DNA from: Rhodamnia argentea
Taxonomy: Eukaryota > Streptophyta > Magnoliopsida > Myrtales > Myrtaceae
Direction of reading: 5' to 3'
Length of the DNA stretch: 64,000 nt
Assembly (NCBI RefSeq): GCF_020921035.1
Contig: NC_063150.1
Coordinates: 7,688,001 to 7,752,000, forward strand
Of this stretch, positions 32,001-44,775 are shown piece after piece. The notes under the pieces were generated by a model that searched no databases, was not told the DNA's origin, and was given only the letters and a program-made list of their open reading frames with translations. Each line of letters begins with the position of its first letter. Positions within the stretch are counted from its first letter, which is position 1. The position numbers and the translations under genes are program-made.

Positions 32001-33984
32001 GCAAAAGGACAAAGGAAGTAGTACCAAAAGGAGCATGGGAAGTCGATGTTTTGGGCTTTCACGTTGCGTCATTCTCCCCTCTCTTTTCCGTTGCGCCACC
32101 AACCCACATCCATACGGACCGCAGACCACTTGACCAACCCCCTTCCCGAATTGACCCGCCAACTCGGGTCGCCGGTCAGAACCGAGACCCACCCCCGGGG
32201 GAGATCAACGGTCAACAATGCGGAGGGCCCGCGAATTAAAATCATCGCCCGCCACGCGTCTGGATGGCAGCGTCCACCCGACGTCATCGATTTCGGCCCC
32301 CAAAGCTGGCAACTGTATTCGCGGTTGCACCGAAACAACCCCCCCGCCCCCGCCCCCAAAAAAAAAAAAACCACCCTAACACCTCTCGCCTCGGAAACCT
32401 CAAAAACCCTCAATCACCCGTTCCTGAAAACCTCGGAAACATAACTACCTCGTTTTTTTTTTTTTGGGTTATCATAGGCCGGTCATTGTTTCTTCGCCAA
32501 CCCGCTCCCCTTTCCGGTGCCTATATATTAAGAAAAACCTCCCCCACGCCGAAACGTGGTCGTTTTTCTTCTGTTAATTTCCTCGATTTTTTATGAATTC
32601 AGTATACTCTGGTCGAGAATATTCTGTTGAGAGGACGAAATTCACCAAAACGTAGAGAATCCCACTCGAGCATCTTTGTTCGAGAACCGGACCGAGAGAA
32701 CCAACCATTGCTGGACAGGTCGCGACCACCTAACCCTACCATCGCCGTGGGAAATCAGGTTAACACGTGGTGACCGGTTATCAAACCTTGGATCTGACTC
32801 TTGAGAGCAACAACGTGTTTAAATTTTTCTTTCAGGTACCATGTGAAATTTAAAACCCCCAAAAAAAAAAAAAACAAAAAAACAAAACGACAGACGATTT
32901 AATGTCTGGCGGTCGCCTTAAATTGATCGGTTCTTGTAATCATCAAAATAAAAATTAAAATCGCAAATTTTTTTTTTTTTTGGGGTCGAAAATCGAATTT
33001 TTGGGGCGATTTTCTTGCGGCTGCTTTTCCAGGTTTTACCTTTTCCTTCCCCTTCTCGGCAGCCGAACAGAATGGCAACAACACCAGCTCAAAGATTTCT
33101 CGGGAAGGTGATTGGGGAGATTTGGAACCCAAAATTCATGGAATATGCTTCGGCTCGATGGGGTCAAATTACGGAGCAGGCACGACGAGAATTCGCCGGC
33201 CGGGCGTCGAGTTTCAGAAAATGGGAATCGAAAAAGGGGGGAAGAAAGCATCAGGAGCTACGTGTTGTGTGTGCGTTCGTTCGACTTCAGGTGACGTAAC
33301 GGTGACCGGAAAAGGTTGACCTCGTTCGTGAACGGCGGAGTTCACCGACTACCACTATCTCGGAGGGGAAGAATTTGACTTACCTGAATCTGTAATGTCG
33401 CTGTCCGGCGAATCCTCCTCCTCCTCCTCCTCCTCCTCCCCGTCGATGACCTCGCCGTTGGCGCTTCCGTCGCAATTACTATCCACCGCCTTCTCGCCGG
33501 CGCCGACGAAGGCGGCTCGCTGTTTCTCGCCTCCCGCCCAGGCCTCGTCTTCCCGTTTCGCCTCCTCCTCGGCCGCCAGGCCCTCCGGTTCCTCGTCGCC
33601 GCCGTCCCCGGCCTTCTTCCTCGACGCGACGCGGTCCAGCTCCACCGCCACGTCGGCGATGGAGTGGTACTTCTGCATCTGTAGCACGGGGATCCAGTTC
33701 ATCCTCCGCCGGTGCACCGCCGCGAACACCGCCTCGTACTCCGGGCCCCCGCCACTGAGCCCCGCCAGGTGGCCGCAGAGCGCGTCGATGATCGCGTTGG
33801 CCGCCGCGAACTCGCCGCGGAACCACGCGATGACCGAGTCCCGCGCGAGCGCGTCCGCCGCCAGCATCGCCGGCGGCTGCTGCTGCTGCTGCAGCATTGG
33901 CACGAGAGCCGCCGGCGGGGCCCTATCCGCCGCCGCCAGCGCCGCCGTCGTGGGCGATGCGGGACCTACTACCGCCATCGGCAT
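29032..33984 (-). CDS. ALKBH10B: RNA m6A demethylase of the ALKBH9/10 group (seven exons)
   Basis: Exons (minus): 33984-33384, 30994-30864, 30723-30606, 30292-30176, 30085-29970, 29809-29655, 29497-29032; phases agree and give 567 aa, close to Arabidopsis ALKBH10B. The N-terminal plant-specific region has AWFRGEFAAANAIIDALC (53-70) and NWIPVLQMQKY (96-106), a Gln run (32-36) and an acidic run (183-190). The 2OG-Fe(II) domain follows: VKGLKLYENVFTDSEL, ETYILFNKQMKGNKRE, iron ligands His373, Asp375 and His428, and the 2OG-binding VTITFFRVR (438-446). The family removes m6A from mRNA in the nucleus and affects flowering. Intron 1 (2.4 kb) carries a foldback element. Intron 2 appears to start with GC. 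The C-terminal tail (PKWGVLRAPVVML, GTGVFLPW) is also typical. Confidence 0.93.
30724..30863 (-). other. GC-AG intron of the ALKBH gene (intron 2)
   Basis: Exon 2 must end ...VKGHM to join VNVVKG in frame. On the minus strand ATG is followed by GCGAGT, and the acceptor is CTGACAG. The only nearby GT (inside GCGAGT) would shift the frame. GC donors are a known minority class in plants. Confidence 0.7.
31690..31985. mobile_element. TTTGTTTC-family foldback element in ALKBH intron 1
   Basis: AT-rich, with opposed GAAAAATATTTTTCAA-type phrases at both ends, similar to 122-356. It lies inside the long first intron. Confidence 0.45.
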
Positions 33985-34096
33985 CAGGCTTCACACTCGC
34001 TAAAAGTCTCGTCGCAGTTCCCTTACGAAAGTTGAGATTTTTGTGTGGGTTTCGGAGCGTTTCGTTGGAATTTGACCGAAATAGGGGGTGATTACA

Positions 34097-34105
34097 TTTA
34101 TATAT
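34097..34105 (-). promoter_or_regulatory. TATA box of the ALKBH gene
   Basis: Minus-strand ATATATAAA lies about 113 bp upstream of the ATG at 33984, the right spacing for a core promoter with a short leader. Confidence 0.5.
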
Positions 34106-34254
34106 CGCGGAGAGAGAAAGAGGGAGGATGGCGTGGAGCTCGAAGAAGGGTGGCTTTTGTTTTCTTTCTTTCTTTTTTTTTTCATTTTCAATTTTGATTT
34201 TCGTTCGTGATTTTGGGGTAGTGGGGTGGAATTCATAATATGGAGGAGTTTAAG

Positions 34255-35290
34255 GGTGCGCATGATAATACTTACGGAAGTGAATTTCTGTCTGCAGCAG
34301 AAATTCATTTGGTAATATAACTTATAAAGCGGGAATCTATTTGATAAAAATTCTTACTCTTGAAAGAAATTTCTACTTCAGAAGTGAATTTTCATTTCTA
34401 AAATTATTTTTTTCCCAATTTAAGATGGTAAAAAAAGTTATTTCTCAACTCAAAAAGTACGTCTTGGACAAAAAGAAAATCAAAAAATACTTCTCATTTC
34501 ACCCTCTTTTCGTTATGTATCCGCTCTCTTTTCGACAATTCCCACTTCCATGGACCTTCGCCGCCACCCACCGTCGGCCACGACCACCACCACCCGTTGC
34601 CTCTCGTTGTCAATCGGCGACCACCGTCGGCCATCGCCTATCATCGTCCACCACCACCGTCAATTACCGACCATCGCTCACCGCCGCCCACTACATACCT
34701 TCGCCAATCGCCACCCACCGCCGCTTGTGACCACCATCACCCATCGACCGACCACCGTCCACCACCGACCTCCAACCATCACCGCCCGCAACCTCCCTCG
34801 CCCGCATCTCTCCGCCGACCATTGCCCGCTGTTGACCTCCTCCGGCCGTGACCGCCGACCACCGCCGCTCGCAGCCGCTAATCGTCAACCACCGCGCCAC
34901 CCGCCACCACAGTCTACCGCCGACCTCCGTCGTTGCCTCCGCCGAGTCATTGTCTTTCGGCGACCGGAGTAAAAAATAAACAATAATTTTTTATTTTTAA
35001 GAAGGAAATAGTATTTTTTAAAATAATAATTATTTTTTTAAGAAATTTAAAAGTCTTAAAAATGAAGTAGAAATTCTTATTCTGCCGATAAAAATTTTTC
35101 ATAGAAGATTTTATGTTAATAATATTTTAGAAGTAAAAATTGTCAACCCTTGCCAAATAAATTTATTTGATTAGAAATCAACTTTTGAAGCAGAAGTAGA
35201 AAAATCAACTTCTGCCTTTGAGTAGAAGTAGAAAAATCAAGTTCTTGACAGAAGTTGATTTCTAAAGCAGAAGTGTTAACACGTGCGTCC
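34255..35290. mobile_element. Non-autonomous DNA transposon with CCACCG-rich core
   Basis: Inverted ends GGGTGCGCATGATAATACTT (left) and, reverse-complemented, GGACGCACGTGTTAACACTT (right), flanked by TAA (34252-34254 and 35291-35293). Subterminal AGAAGTTGATTTCT / GAAGTGAATTTCTG phrases repeat in both arms. The core (34555-34965) is low-complexity, dominated by CCACC/CCGCC, giving spurious Pro/His/Arg-rich ORFs. TAA duplications suggest PIF/Harbinger, but the ends match only moderately. It sits about 150 bp upstream of the ALKBH TATA box. Confidence 0.6.
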
Positions 35291-35293
35291 TAA

Positions 35294-38200
35294 GAGAGGG
35301 GGGAGGGATGGGAGTCCGAACAGGGAAAGGGCGAAGGTTGGTTATATCGTCTTGCATTGAACTGGCTGGAGGCTGCCGTTGAGAGGAAGGTGGCGGGAGC
35401 GAAATTACGGAAGTAGGTCCCGGTCCGGTGGATCCGAAAGAGCCCCCCACAGTCCCCCACGGTTTGGGTGGGAGTGTTATGTGATGGACTGTTGGGCACG
35501 TGGAATTATTCTTGGTGAGACTTACACTAAAATATTAATAAAACGGTGAGTAATTTACGTTAAGTCCCTGAGTTTCCCAGTTAGCCAGAATCTCAAAGAC
35601 CTTCCCACTTGCAAACATGGAGTCATTTTGATGGACTTAAATCTCAAAGTCCGAATCATCAACCGCCAATTCTATCGGAAGCACCGACAGTGAATGCAGT
35701 TTCGCTTGTAATCTAATAATGCACTATAAGCACGCATTATCGGCGGCATGCAAATGTCCGTTCATACATTCGTTTATCATTAAAGATATATATCATTCAT
35801 ATGTTCGTTCTCTTTCCAAACTCCATAAAATATTAAGCTTTTGACCGGAGTGATGTTTTAGGTTGCATCCTGTCCTTTTTTTTTTTTTTTTGGGATTCAT
35901 GCCGTACCAACTATAAAGCTTGTTTTACTGATTTTTTTCCCAAAGATTGTGCCAAAAAAGTGAGTCCAAAGAAAGACCGATCATCCTAGGCCGATGTTTT
36001 TTGCCCTTTCGCCCGTCATGAGTCTTGTCGTACCGATGTCACCTCGTAGGGTTTTTGGCGTTAAGCACTTCGAACGCGCATGAGGAAACTAGGCCCAATC
36101 CGTCCCATGATGGTGCGTGTAACTTTGCGGGTAAAAAAAAGAAAGAAAGAAAGAAAGAATGCTTGACAAATAAGCAAAAGTAAATAAAAAAAAATAAATA
36201 ATAATAACGAAAGGTGAAAAAAAGAAGAAAAGCATAATCATAGCAGCCTACGAATGGTCAGAAGGTGGGAAAAAGGCAAGGTCAAAGAAGCCCTTAATAT
36301 TCTAACCATACAATTAAGACATCCGTGAAAAGGAAATTTAATGTAAGTTTTGTTGGCACGATGACACGAGAAGTCGTCACGTGTTTTCAAACCGTAGAAA
36401 TCCCGCGATGAAGAAATTCCGACACGTGACGAGCCAAGAGCTCTCTAGACTCTTATGCCGTGATGAGTTTTTCCAACAGCTAACAAGCTTTGTTATTTTA
36501 AACCGCTTTCTTGGATTATCAAATTTCGATTGATGGGGACGCAAAAAGAGAAAAAAAAAAAAAGTTTTGAAATGGAGCAAGCAAATGTCCACCTCTCCAA
36601 ACACCCTAAAAAAAAAAAAAAATCCCCCTAAAAGGGCATTATGCCAAAGGAATATGCCTCTAAGGATGGGGTTGGTTGCTTTATATGGTGAAGTGTCATT
36701 TTTATTCTCAAAAAACATAAGATTCTTAATGGCTCCAAAAAAAAAAAATTAATTCCTTATGTTTTGTTTTTAGGCTGACAGCAATAGTCTATCCATCAAA
36801 TCAAGACATCGACCTTCAAATCAAGGGACGATGTCTACAACCAGCTAAGAGAACGATCATCATTGACGTAGATGATTGAATCGGATTAAAAAAAAAATTC
36901 GAGACTCATAACAACTGTTACATACTTCTTCCTCTTATTCACTTCTCTCTCCGTTTTATTTTTTGTTTTTGGGGTCTTTTGGGACATAGTACGTGCTCTA
37001 TTTATTTAATTAGATGGGAAGGAAATTCCGGTGAATGATCTTGAGAAAATTACAAAAGAAAAAAAAAAAAAAGAGGAGGTTTCGGTCAAATTGATATTGA
37101 AACGACAAAAGGGGCAAAAAAAAAAAAAGGGGAGAGAGAGAGAGAGAAAAAGAGAAAACGAAGGCCCCACGCCCCAAGTTGCGAAAGGTACCGGTGGGGA
37201 AGAACCATGGACGGCTGATAAGGAGCCACGTAGCGGTGGGGCCCATCATCGTTTCGATGGGGGAGGAAGGGAGTGGGGGCGGGTCCCACCGTACTGTTGC
37301 CCCCTTCCTCAACCGTTGGCTTACGGAGGGGATGGCGAGGAGGGAAGGGAAGAGGAAGGGGAAGGTGTTGGGTGGGGCCCGCCACCTCCGAAGGAGAACA
37401 TTTTAGGCACATGCGGGGACGATGCCCTTTCCAATTTCCATTCCACCACCAGCCCCACTAACGACTCTCCGGCTCCGGCTCCCCGACAGCAGCTATAGCC
37501 ACCGAGCTCTCATTAGAGGATGTCGACTCTTACGTTAATTTCTATCGTAAAAAACATGTCTTCTCATCATTGGGTAAAAACCTCAGCCCCCTTTTTTGGC
37601 AATTTTCTCCCCTTCATAATATCATCAAATTTTTTTGAGGAATTGTGAAAACCGAAAAGTACGATCCAAATCCACCTGGCGACATCCCATGCCTCGCGCG
37701 AAATTTCAGGATGTTTCGGGCCGTGGAAAAGTCAAAGTCGCGCCGCCACGCAACAAAGCTCGGATCAAGTAATGCGTAAAAGTCGCTATAAGCGCGCTAA
37801 TCTCTTCACGAACGATTAGGTACTCCGATAGAAATACGATTTTTCCCTTTTCATTGCGAATAATCCCCGTAACCACGAGCATCGACGACCCGTCATTCTC
37901 ACGTTACTGAGTTTATCTTCCGGTTTAGAAGCAATTTAAAAAGGTTGCGAAAGGTTCTCAAAAGGAAAAGGTGCGAAAGGGCTTCTAGCGTCTTTATTCT
38001 GAATTTATGTCCGAAGTTTTTTTTTTTTTTTTGGGTCCTTTCTCATCAAACTAACCTTCTTCTGTTTTTATGTGCTCCTAGATGTCCTAGGAACAATTAA
38101 GAATAAGGTTAGCCACTGATTAAAAAAAAATTAGCAGATACTTTTTGCCACCGAAAGGGGGCGACTCTAAAATGATCGGAATTTAAAGAATGGATTTATA

Positions 38201-41200
38201 TTGGGTCATTACGGTTTTGTTCTCACAAGCCTCACAAATGATATGATTTGATCCTCCGCCGATTTAAATCTTGTGCAATCCGAGTTCTTTTAATTTGTTC
38301 GACCATATCTTTCGACCAATCACGATCGCGTAAGAATTTTTCTGATATGGACTATAAGTGAGATTGGAAATTACGATTTTTACTGATTTTGTTTGATAAA
38401 GTAAGATATAAAAGTTCTTAATTAGTTTAATACGGGATCGGCTTGTGTGGGCCGAGTAAAACTCAGACTGTGATGAGAGAGTCTGTAGCTGAATACTTTA
38501 TAAATAGTGCTCAAGTCTCTCCTATCTTGACGCACAAAAAAGCTCACATAAGGAGCGGTTATAGAACGCGATTTGCAAGGACACTCTCATTTAGTCAGTA
38601 CTACAGCAACAAAAGAAAAGCACTTGAGCTGCGGATTGTTGTTCTTCTGCGTCAAGAACAATAGATTCCAAATGAAATGTCCAAATCTTTGCTTTTCCCC
38701 ATTACCGTGTTCTAGATTTTTGCCTATGGAGATCTTAAGGTGCCGTTTTTGGTGCTTACAAGTCGCTTCTCGCTAGCTCCGTCAAATTAGCGACATGGCA
38801 TCGTCGGTAGGTCATGTGATCAAAAATGGAAAAGCGCATGCAAGAGAGAGAGAGAAACGGTAGCGGTAGTGGCGGTCCGGTGTGGAAGTCGATTAGGATT
38901 GGTGCTAAAATAGACACACGAGACATATGGAACCGTCAGGCATAATCTATCCACTCGCCGGAAATACCAACTTAAGATTGTTCGAAACAAAAACCCTTTT
39001 TTTAGTAACAACATAATCTGCAGTCTGCACCGTCCTAGTGGAAAGCCTTGCCTTTGTTAGCATCTTACTCAGACAACGGCTGGTGCTGGTCAATCATTGC
39101 GGTGCAGGGCATTAAGACCCCTCCCTCCAAAACAGGGTCGAGCATAGCATCATCTAATCCAATTGCATTCTTAGATAAACTAGCTTTTGCTCCTTTTTTT
39201 TTTTTTTTTTGGCTTTCTTTTCCTAAATCGGGAAAATCTTAAACCCCGTCGAATCGGAAATCTTAAAGCGAAGGCCGCGAAAGCCGCTTTTTTACTCCCT
39301 TCTCTGATCTATAAAATATGTCGGAATCGATAAAGGCGTGATGCCGTTGCCGTCTCTTCCCTCGAATTTTTCTTTGAAAAATAAATAAATAGAGAGGTGG
39401 GAAGCTTTGGATGCCAAAGGGAAGGCATGGACATCTGGCTGGGAAGAACCTTCTTCCCTTTCCCTTGACTTTAAGCTTTTCGCTAAGATTCTCGAGAGAT
39501 GGCAAGCAGAATCAACCTGTAAGAGAATAACAAGACCCCAGATTCTCCTCCACATGGGAGGCCGAGCCGAGCCGAGCCGAGCCGAGCTAAAGTAGGAGTT
39601 GGGGGGCTCGATCGAAATTGGCTTTTTCTTTTTTTTTTTATGACACAGGAAGTCAAGGGGGGGTGCTGTGCTCTGTTTCATCAATTTTTGCGTTCGATTG
39701 CTCACCCATCCCCATCAATGGCGAACCATTTCTTCTTAATCTTTTTTGGTAAGGACAAGCAAGAGAATGTCTACGTAGCTGTTGCCAATTAGGAGACTGC
39801 GTCCATTGACATCAGCTTCCATGTCTGAACGTGGAGGGGTTCGAGTGGCGCTGGCATTGGACTCGGTCTCTGTTCTGAGTCATGGTGCAGCAATGCTTCT
39901 TCTTCTTCTTTGTCTTTTGGGGACAAGAAGCGTTTCTCCTCTCTCTCTCTCTCTCCTTTTGGTGCCTGAAGGGGCATGGGGGAATCTCAGTCATCCACCA
40001 TTGAAATTGCTATCAATCTCCAAAGAATCTTAGTAGAAGCACCTTCTCTCTCTCTCTCTGTTCTATTCAACTTTCTATTATGTACGACTTTTGTTCAATT
40101 ATCTTTTTGGATTTCCGAGAACGACACACGTATTATGTAAGGCAGCAGAGGAAGTCCACACGACTCGTGGGACAGCGAAAGCTGGATTAAATTTCTCCCC
40201 CTTTTTGGAAAGGCAACCCATCATGTTCGACACATGAAATGGTGGAACGACCAAAAGGGTAAACAAACAAGGCTTGGATAGCAACAAATTGCCACTTCTG
40301 ATGCAATTTTAGAACTCGATTGCGCTCCACACAAAAGTTTATGACTTCCGATCCAAGATTCACACTTATCGCCGTGACTCCGCTTGGAGTATGAGGTTGT
40401 CACCACGGCCGCAACCAAGACAAGACCATAAGTCCCCCGTGTTAGTACAGCAATGTTTGATTGTCAACCTAGCTGCCCTTCAGAGTTCGAATCAGAATTC
40501 GTTTGTGCAAAGCGGAAAAACAGCGAGACGGGGATGATGCAGACGGATTGTTTGGACCAGAAGAAGGCGGGGTGGGTAGCTCGGCTCCTTTCGAGCGTCA
40601 CATTTACATCAGTTGGCGTGAAAGTTAGGTTCTGTGGATCGAGAGTCATGCACTGTTTTGGATCTATATCGAAAGGGAAGTTCTCTTTCTGATGACATCT
40701 TTTTGCTTTGCCTTTCCTATCTTCTTTGAAAACTTTTCATGGATTGGCATAATCCAACTTGCGGATCTGATTCATCTTTGGAGCCGAACCATCCCCTTCC
40801 CGCCCCATCGACATCGCCTTGATATTCTTGGTGAAAAGCATCGCGAGCGTTCGAGAAATCGGGTTCTGTCTTTATGTAGCTTTCGAAGCCGAAACTTACT
40901 TGCAAATCTCTGTGATGAAAAGCGAAAGTTGATGGGCAAAAACAACCTGCCTCACCAATCTTTGTAATTAACAAATGTTATGATCTGGCCAAACCCCTTG
41001 AAAGGGTTCTTGTCTATACGCTTGATAGACACTCAACACGTGAGTTTTTAATTAGAACGTTTAAGTGCTAAACAAAAACATTCATCTAATAGCTTAAACT
41101 CTTTAACAGCCGACAGTGGTTCAACGGAATTTTTTCATGATGTCCGGAGCAAGACCAACAAAGTTCAAATCTTTCCGGACTTTTACTTGCCACTTTTTCC

Positions 41201-42836
41201 CGATACATATCGTGAGATCTAAAAAGGTTCCGATCTAAAAAAAAGAAGAGATCTTCATAGCAATTGGCATCACGCACCATAACCTCATTCCCCAATCAAG
41301 TAAGAATCGATTCTGCAAAGCCTAACTAGTTTTAGATACATGAGCTCGATATTTTTTCTGCATGGTCGTAGTATTTACGATTTTTCCTTCAGTTTGGAGA
41401 GCATGCCTAATGGTCATTAGAATCTGAAGCAGGCATGCGCAAGTCCGTTGACTTTACGGATGTATGTTTTTCCCCCCTTCCACATGTTATTCTGCGGATT
41501 TTTAATAAATCGGCTGCGCGTGCCATGGATAGATCAGGTCAGGACGTATGAAAACCGCAGGAAATAGTATTGAATCTGATCTAAAAAGAGCGAGAGATTG
41601 CATCAGACGCTTCTTGAATGGCTTTTAATCAACAGCTGGTCTTCACACAGGTGAGTGAGGTACTTGAAGATTGCATGCATGCGGTGACATTGACATTCAT
41701 ACAAAGTCAAACCTGCTGCACGCTTTCTCAACAGCGCATTCTTTAGTTGATTTTGTTCATCAATTTGCAGGTGCCTTTTGTTGAAGTACAAGCTAGAGAG
41801 CAAAGCTATCGCGGAGAGAGACATGTGGCCAATTTTGGCTGAAAATCGCTAACAAGAAGATGTCGGTCTTGACCCGACACTTTTTTTTAATGATATTTCA
41901 ATATTCTTTTTTCATTTTCTTTCCTATCTTCTTCTTCTTCTTCCTCCAACCGACCAATCCGACGACTAGCCAGAGGCGGGGGCCGCGAGTCGCCGGCCTC
42001 CCCGGGCGAGGTCCGACCTCGCCCTGCGACAGTGAGGTTGAGCCTTGCGCATATCTCCAAGTGTCCTTGAACTTCCATCTCGAGTCGGCTTCTCACTGAA
42101 TTGGGTCAAACTTCGAGACACATTCAATAGATGCCCGTATCGATCAACTGTTTGCTACATTTAATGTGATATGTAAAGGCAAGCTTAGACACGAGGTAGG
42201 GCGTGTTAAAATATCAAATGCACATTGAAATTTCATTTTCGAAACTTTTTGGACAAAGGATTTACTCATCAGTTTTCTTGGGCCAGCAGAGGGAGTGATG
42301 GTCGGCCCGAATTGGCTGACAAGGTTTTGATGACTTTGTAAACGATTTCATAATTCGGAAAGGGTCATGCATGAGCAATCACGAACATTCCGATAACATA
42401 AGATTCGGCACGGCAGTTTCTTAACCTGGTTCGAAGCCTACTCCAGTTTAGCGGTTTCTCAAACCAAGCGCGAGCTTGAACGCGGCTTGATATGCATCCC
42501 TCGACGCGACTAAGAATCGGCATGAACGAGGGCGATTCCCTAATCCAATTTCACTGTGAACATTGAATTGAGTTCGATTGCGCAAAAATGTTTTCACTTA
42601 CAATTGCGGGGTTGATTGGACGTCATGTATTTGGAGAGAAAGCAACAGATTTGGCACAAAAAGGCTATCTTTTTTTGGCAACTTCAAACCGAAACAAACC
42701 ACACCAGCAGAAGCAAACAGAAACATGTGTTCTTACTGTACATATATCTAGATCCCCGATGAGTAACCATGGCCGAGAATGGCGCGCTGAATTATTTAGT
42801 ACCAGTAAAGGCGCTATCGGTCAGACTTTTGCGGCC
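35294..42836. other. Gene-poor region, 7.5 kb
   Basis: No ORF here has recognisable content. It includes an (AAAG)n run (36130-36160), T/A runs, a GA-rich block followed by a GC-rich block (37030-37500), a TATAAATA motif at 38500 without an evident gene, a GCCGA pentanucleotide repeat and a GC-rich MITE-like core with no clear arms (41960-42060). Several stretches look leader- or promoter-like, but I could not build a gene from them. Confidence 0.45.
39561..39586. repeat. (GCCGA)5 microsatellite
   Basis: Five perfect pentanucleotide units GCCGA. Confidence 0.95.
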
Positions 42837-43603
42837 TCACTTAGATTGAACATTCTTGTCAACTCCGATGCCGGACAACGTTCTGATCTTCATCTTAGCT
42901 CGTTGAATAAAGTTCCCGAAATGATCGGTCCCGCCGTCCTTTTGCCCAGCACCTTTCGTGCCTCCGACGTTTGACATGGTTCTGATTCTAATCTTGGCGC
43001 TAGTTATGTAATTGGACACTCGTGTGTTGAAGTCCACTCCTCTCTCCTTTGCTTCCCTACTTTGATCTTTCCTCGGGGCATTTCGTGGTCCCCTAAAAGT
43101 CTTCGTGGTCGGGACTTTCTCGGGTTTGGGCTTAACTTTCTCCTCTTGTGTCGAGCCGAGAGGAAAGTACTCAGCTTTCCTTGCGCCAGTGGTTTGGCCG
43201 ACGGCTAGCTTTGAAGGAGATGCCATGTTTGTTCTTGACTTTGCTTTCTCTAGGAGAGCAACAGCAGATGCTCCTGGTTCGGTCATTAGTGCAACTTCGC
43301 CTTCTCGGTTGAGGCCTTTTGAAGTGAATACCTCCTCCTGCGTCAACTGGCCACGCCCCTGCTGAGAAACAAAGACAAGCGTCAGTCGGACTTCAACTTG
43401 GCTTTGGCCATTCCAGGAGATGATTGACTCACAGGCTCGACCATGGTAGGCATTACTCCCACTTGATTGTTCTTGTGAATAGGCACCTCGAAGTCAGATG
43501 ATGCCTCGTTGTTGTTCGTTTGAATCGGCGGATTGACATATGCAAACTTGACAGGAACCGCTTCAGTTCTCCCATTTTGTTGGGCGATGGATCGCGGGTA
43601 CAT
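42837..43603 (-). CDS. Uncharacterised plant protein, 230 aa, with duplicated C-terminal motif
   Basis: Exon 1 is 43603-43433 and exon 2 is 43358-42837 (minus), joined by a phase 0 GT-AG intron of 74 bp. The protein starts MYPRSIAQQNGRTEAVPV and is basic and hydrophilic, without signal peptide or membrane segment. The C-terminus holds two copies of one motif 33 residues apart: NYITSAKIRIRTMSNVG (173-189) and NFIQRAKMKIRTLSGIG (206-222). I do not recognise a named domain; the motif looks like a short basic amphipathic helix. An in-frame stop upstream of the ATG supports the start, although a spliced 5' exon is possible. The acceptor is a CAGCAG tandem (NAGNAG), so one extra Gln may be added in some transcripts. 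Confidence 0.7.
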
Positions 43604-44775
43604 GGGGGCACAACGAATGGCTTGGAAATTTGAGGTTGAGTCGGAGTGGCTCCTTTCCGTCTATAGGCGTTTGAAGGGAATGAAGAAGGCCGAGTACGTT
43701 TTATCTGAGCAGAAGACGGGGAGAGCCGGAAAACTTTACATTCCAAGTGCTTGTTCAGGTGCGTTATATACTGAGTAATCTGGGGATAAAACAAGGCCTA
43801 GATAGACCAGCTTAATGAGAAGTGAAAACAGTGTGTGATGATGCAGACAGCACTTGGTCGCGTGAAAGATCAAGACGTGATCTAAACGACACTTAAACAT
43901 AAGACTATCAGCAAAAGTGCAGGCTTTTCCCGTAATTCCCAGTGATTTGACGGTTTAGGATCAAATTCCCACTTCCATTAGCTATCCAGAAAAAGTAGAA
44001 AGGGAATCTAATAAAAGCATTCTAATACAGCAAACTTGGGCTTGGCCGGACGTGTCGCTCCCGCTTTGGACATAAAAAGTCTCAGCAATTTACTACAAAA
44101 TGCGCAGTCGAAAGAAGTCCAAAGCGATTCCGATAACAATGACAAGCAAAAAAGAGAAATTCTGTCAGTTGGCACCAGGGGCGCCATCAAATTTTAACAA
44201 ACTACTAGTGGTCTCTATTTTGTCCGACGCTACCGGAGGCATCCAACTCAGAATCAGTGGAATAAATAGCTGAGTAGCTTAAACCTTGCAAAAGCAACAT
44301 TTTGCAGGTGCAACTCTTTCATAAGGAATGCATTCATTCAGGTTCACTGCTGACAATGTCTAACAACAAGGGCCGTGTTAAGCTATAGCCCATGAAGAGC
44401 CGCCAGAATGATAAAATTGCCAGATGATAAGCAAATTATAGACGATGGAACAGATGATCCCAAAAGGGTAGAAGCAACAGGGACCCGCATGATTGCTGCT
44501 GGTGACCGCGTCAAATAGACAAGGACAAGCAACAACTCACCTTGAACCTACAATATTGGAGGCTAACAATAGACTTATTGTACAGAAACATTATGTGGGA
44601 GTCGCCGTGACATCCAAGAAGTTGGCCTTTTAACCACGAGCATAAATGCAAGAATCGTGTAGAATGAAATTTTTTTACATGGCAAGATGACAAGCGATGC
44701 GGCCAGAACGGAATTTAGCCTTCTGAGCCTTGATTACGTCTGAATTTATGAGATCCAAACTGCAATACAATTACT
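43604..44775. other. Upstream of the 230-aa gene and 3' region of SP1
   Basis: No gene seen. The part near 44700-44775 is presumably the SP1 3' UTR. Confidence 0.45.

Noticed and set aside
33395..34003. 202-codon plus-strand frame, Ser/Ala-rich
   Set aside because: Shadow of ALKBH exon 1 (GC-rich, with Glu/Gln runs read backwards).
34550..34972. Pro/His/Arg-rich ORFs, possible extensin-like gene
   Set aside because: Produced in several frames by the CCACC/CCGCC repeat core of a transposon; no signal peptide or regular SPPP motif.
38440..38680. Possible promoter and leader (TATAAATA at 38500)
   Set aside because: No coding exon with recognisable content follows on the plus strand; kept as unannotated sequence.
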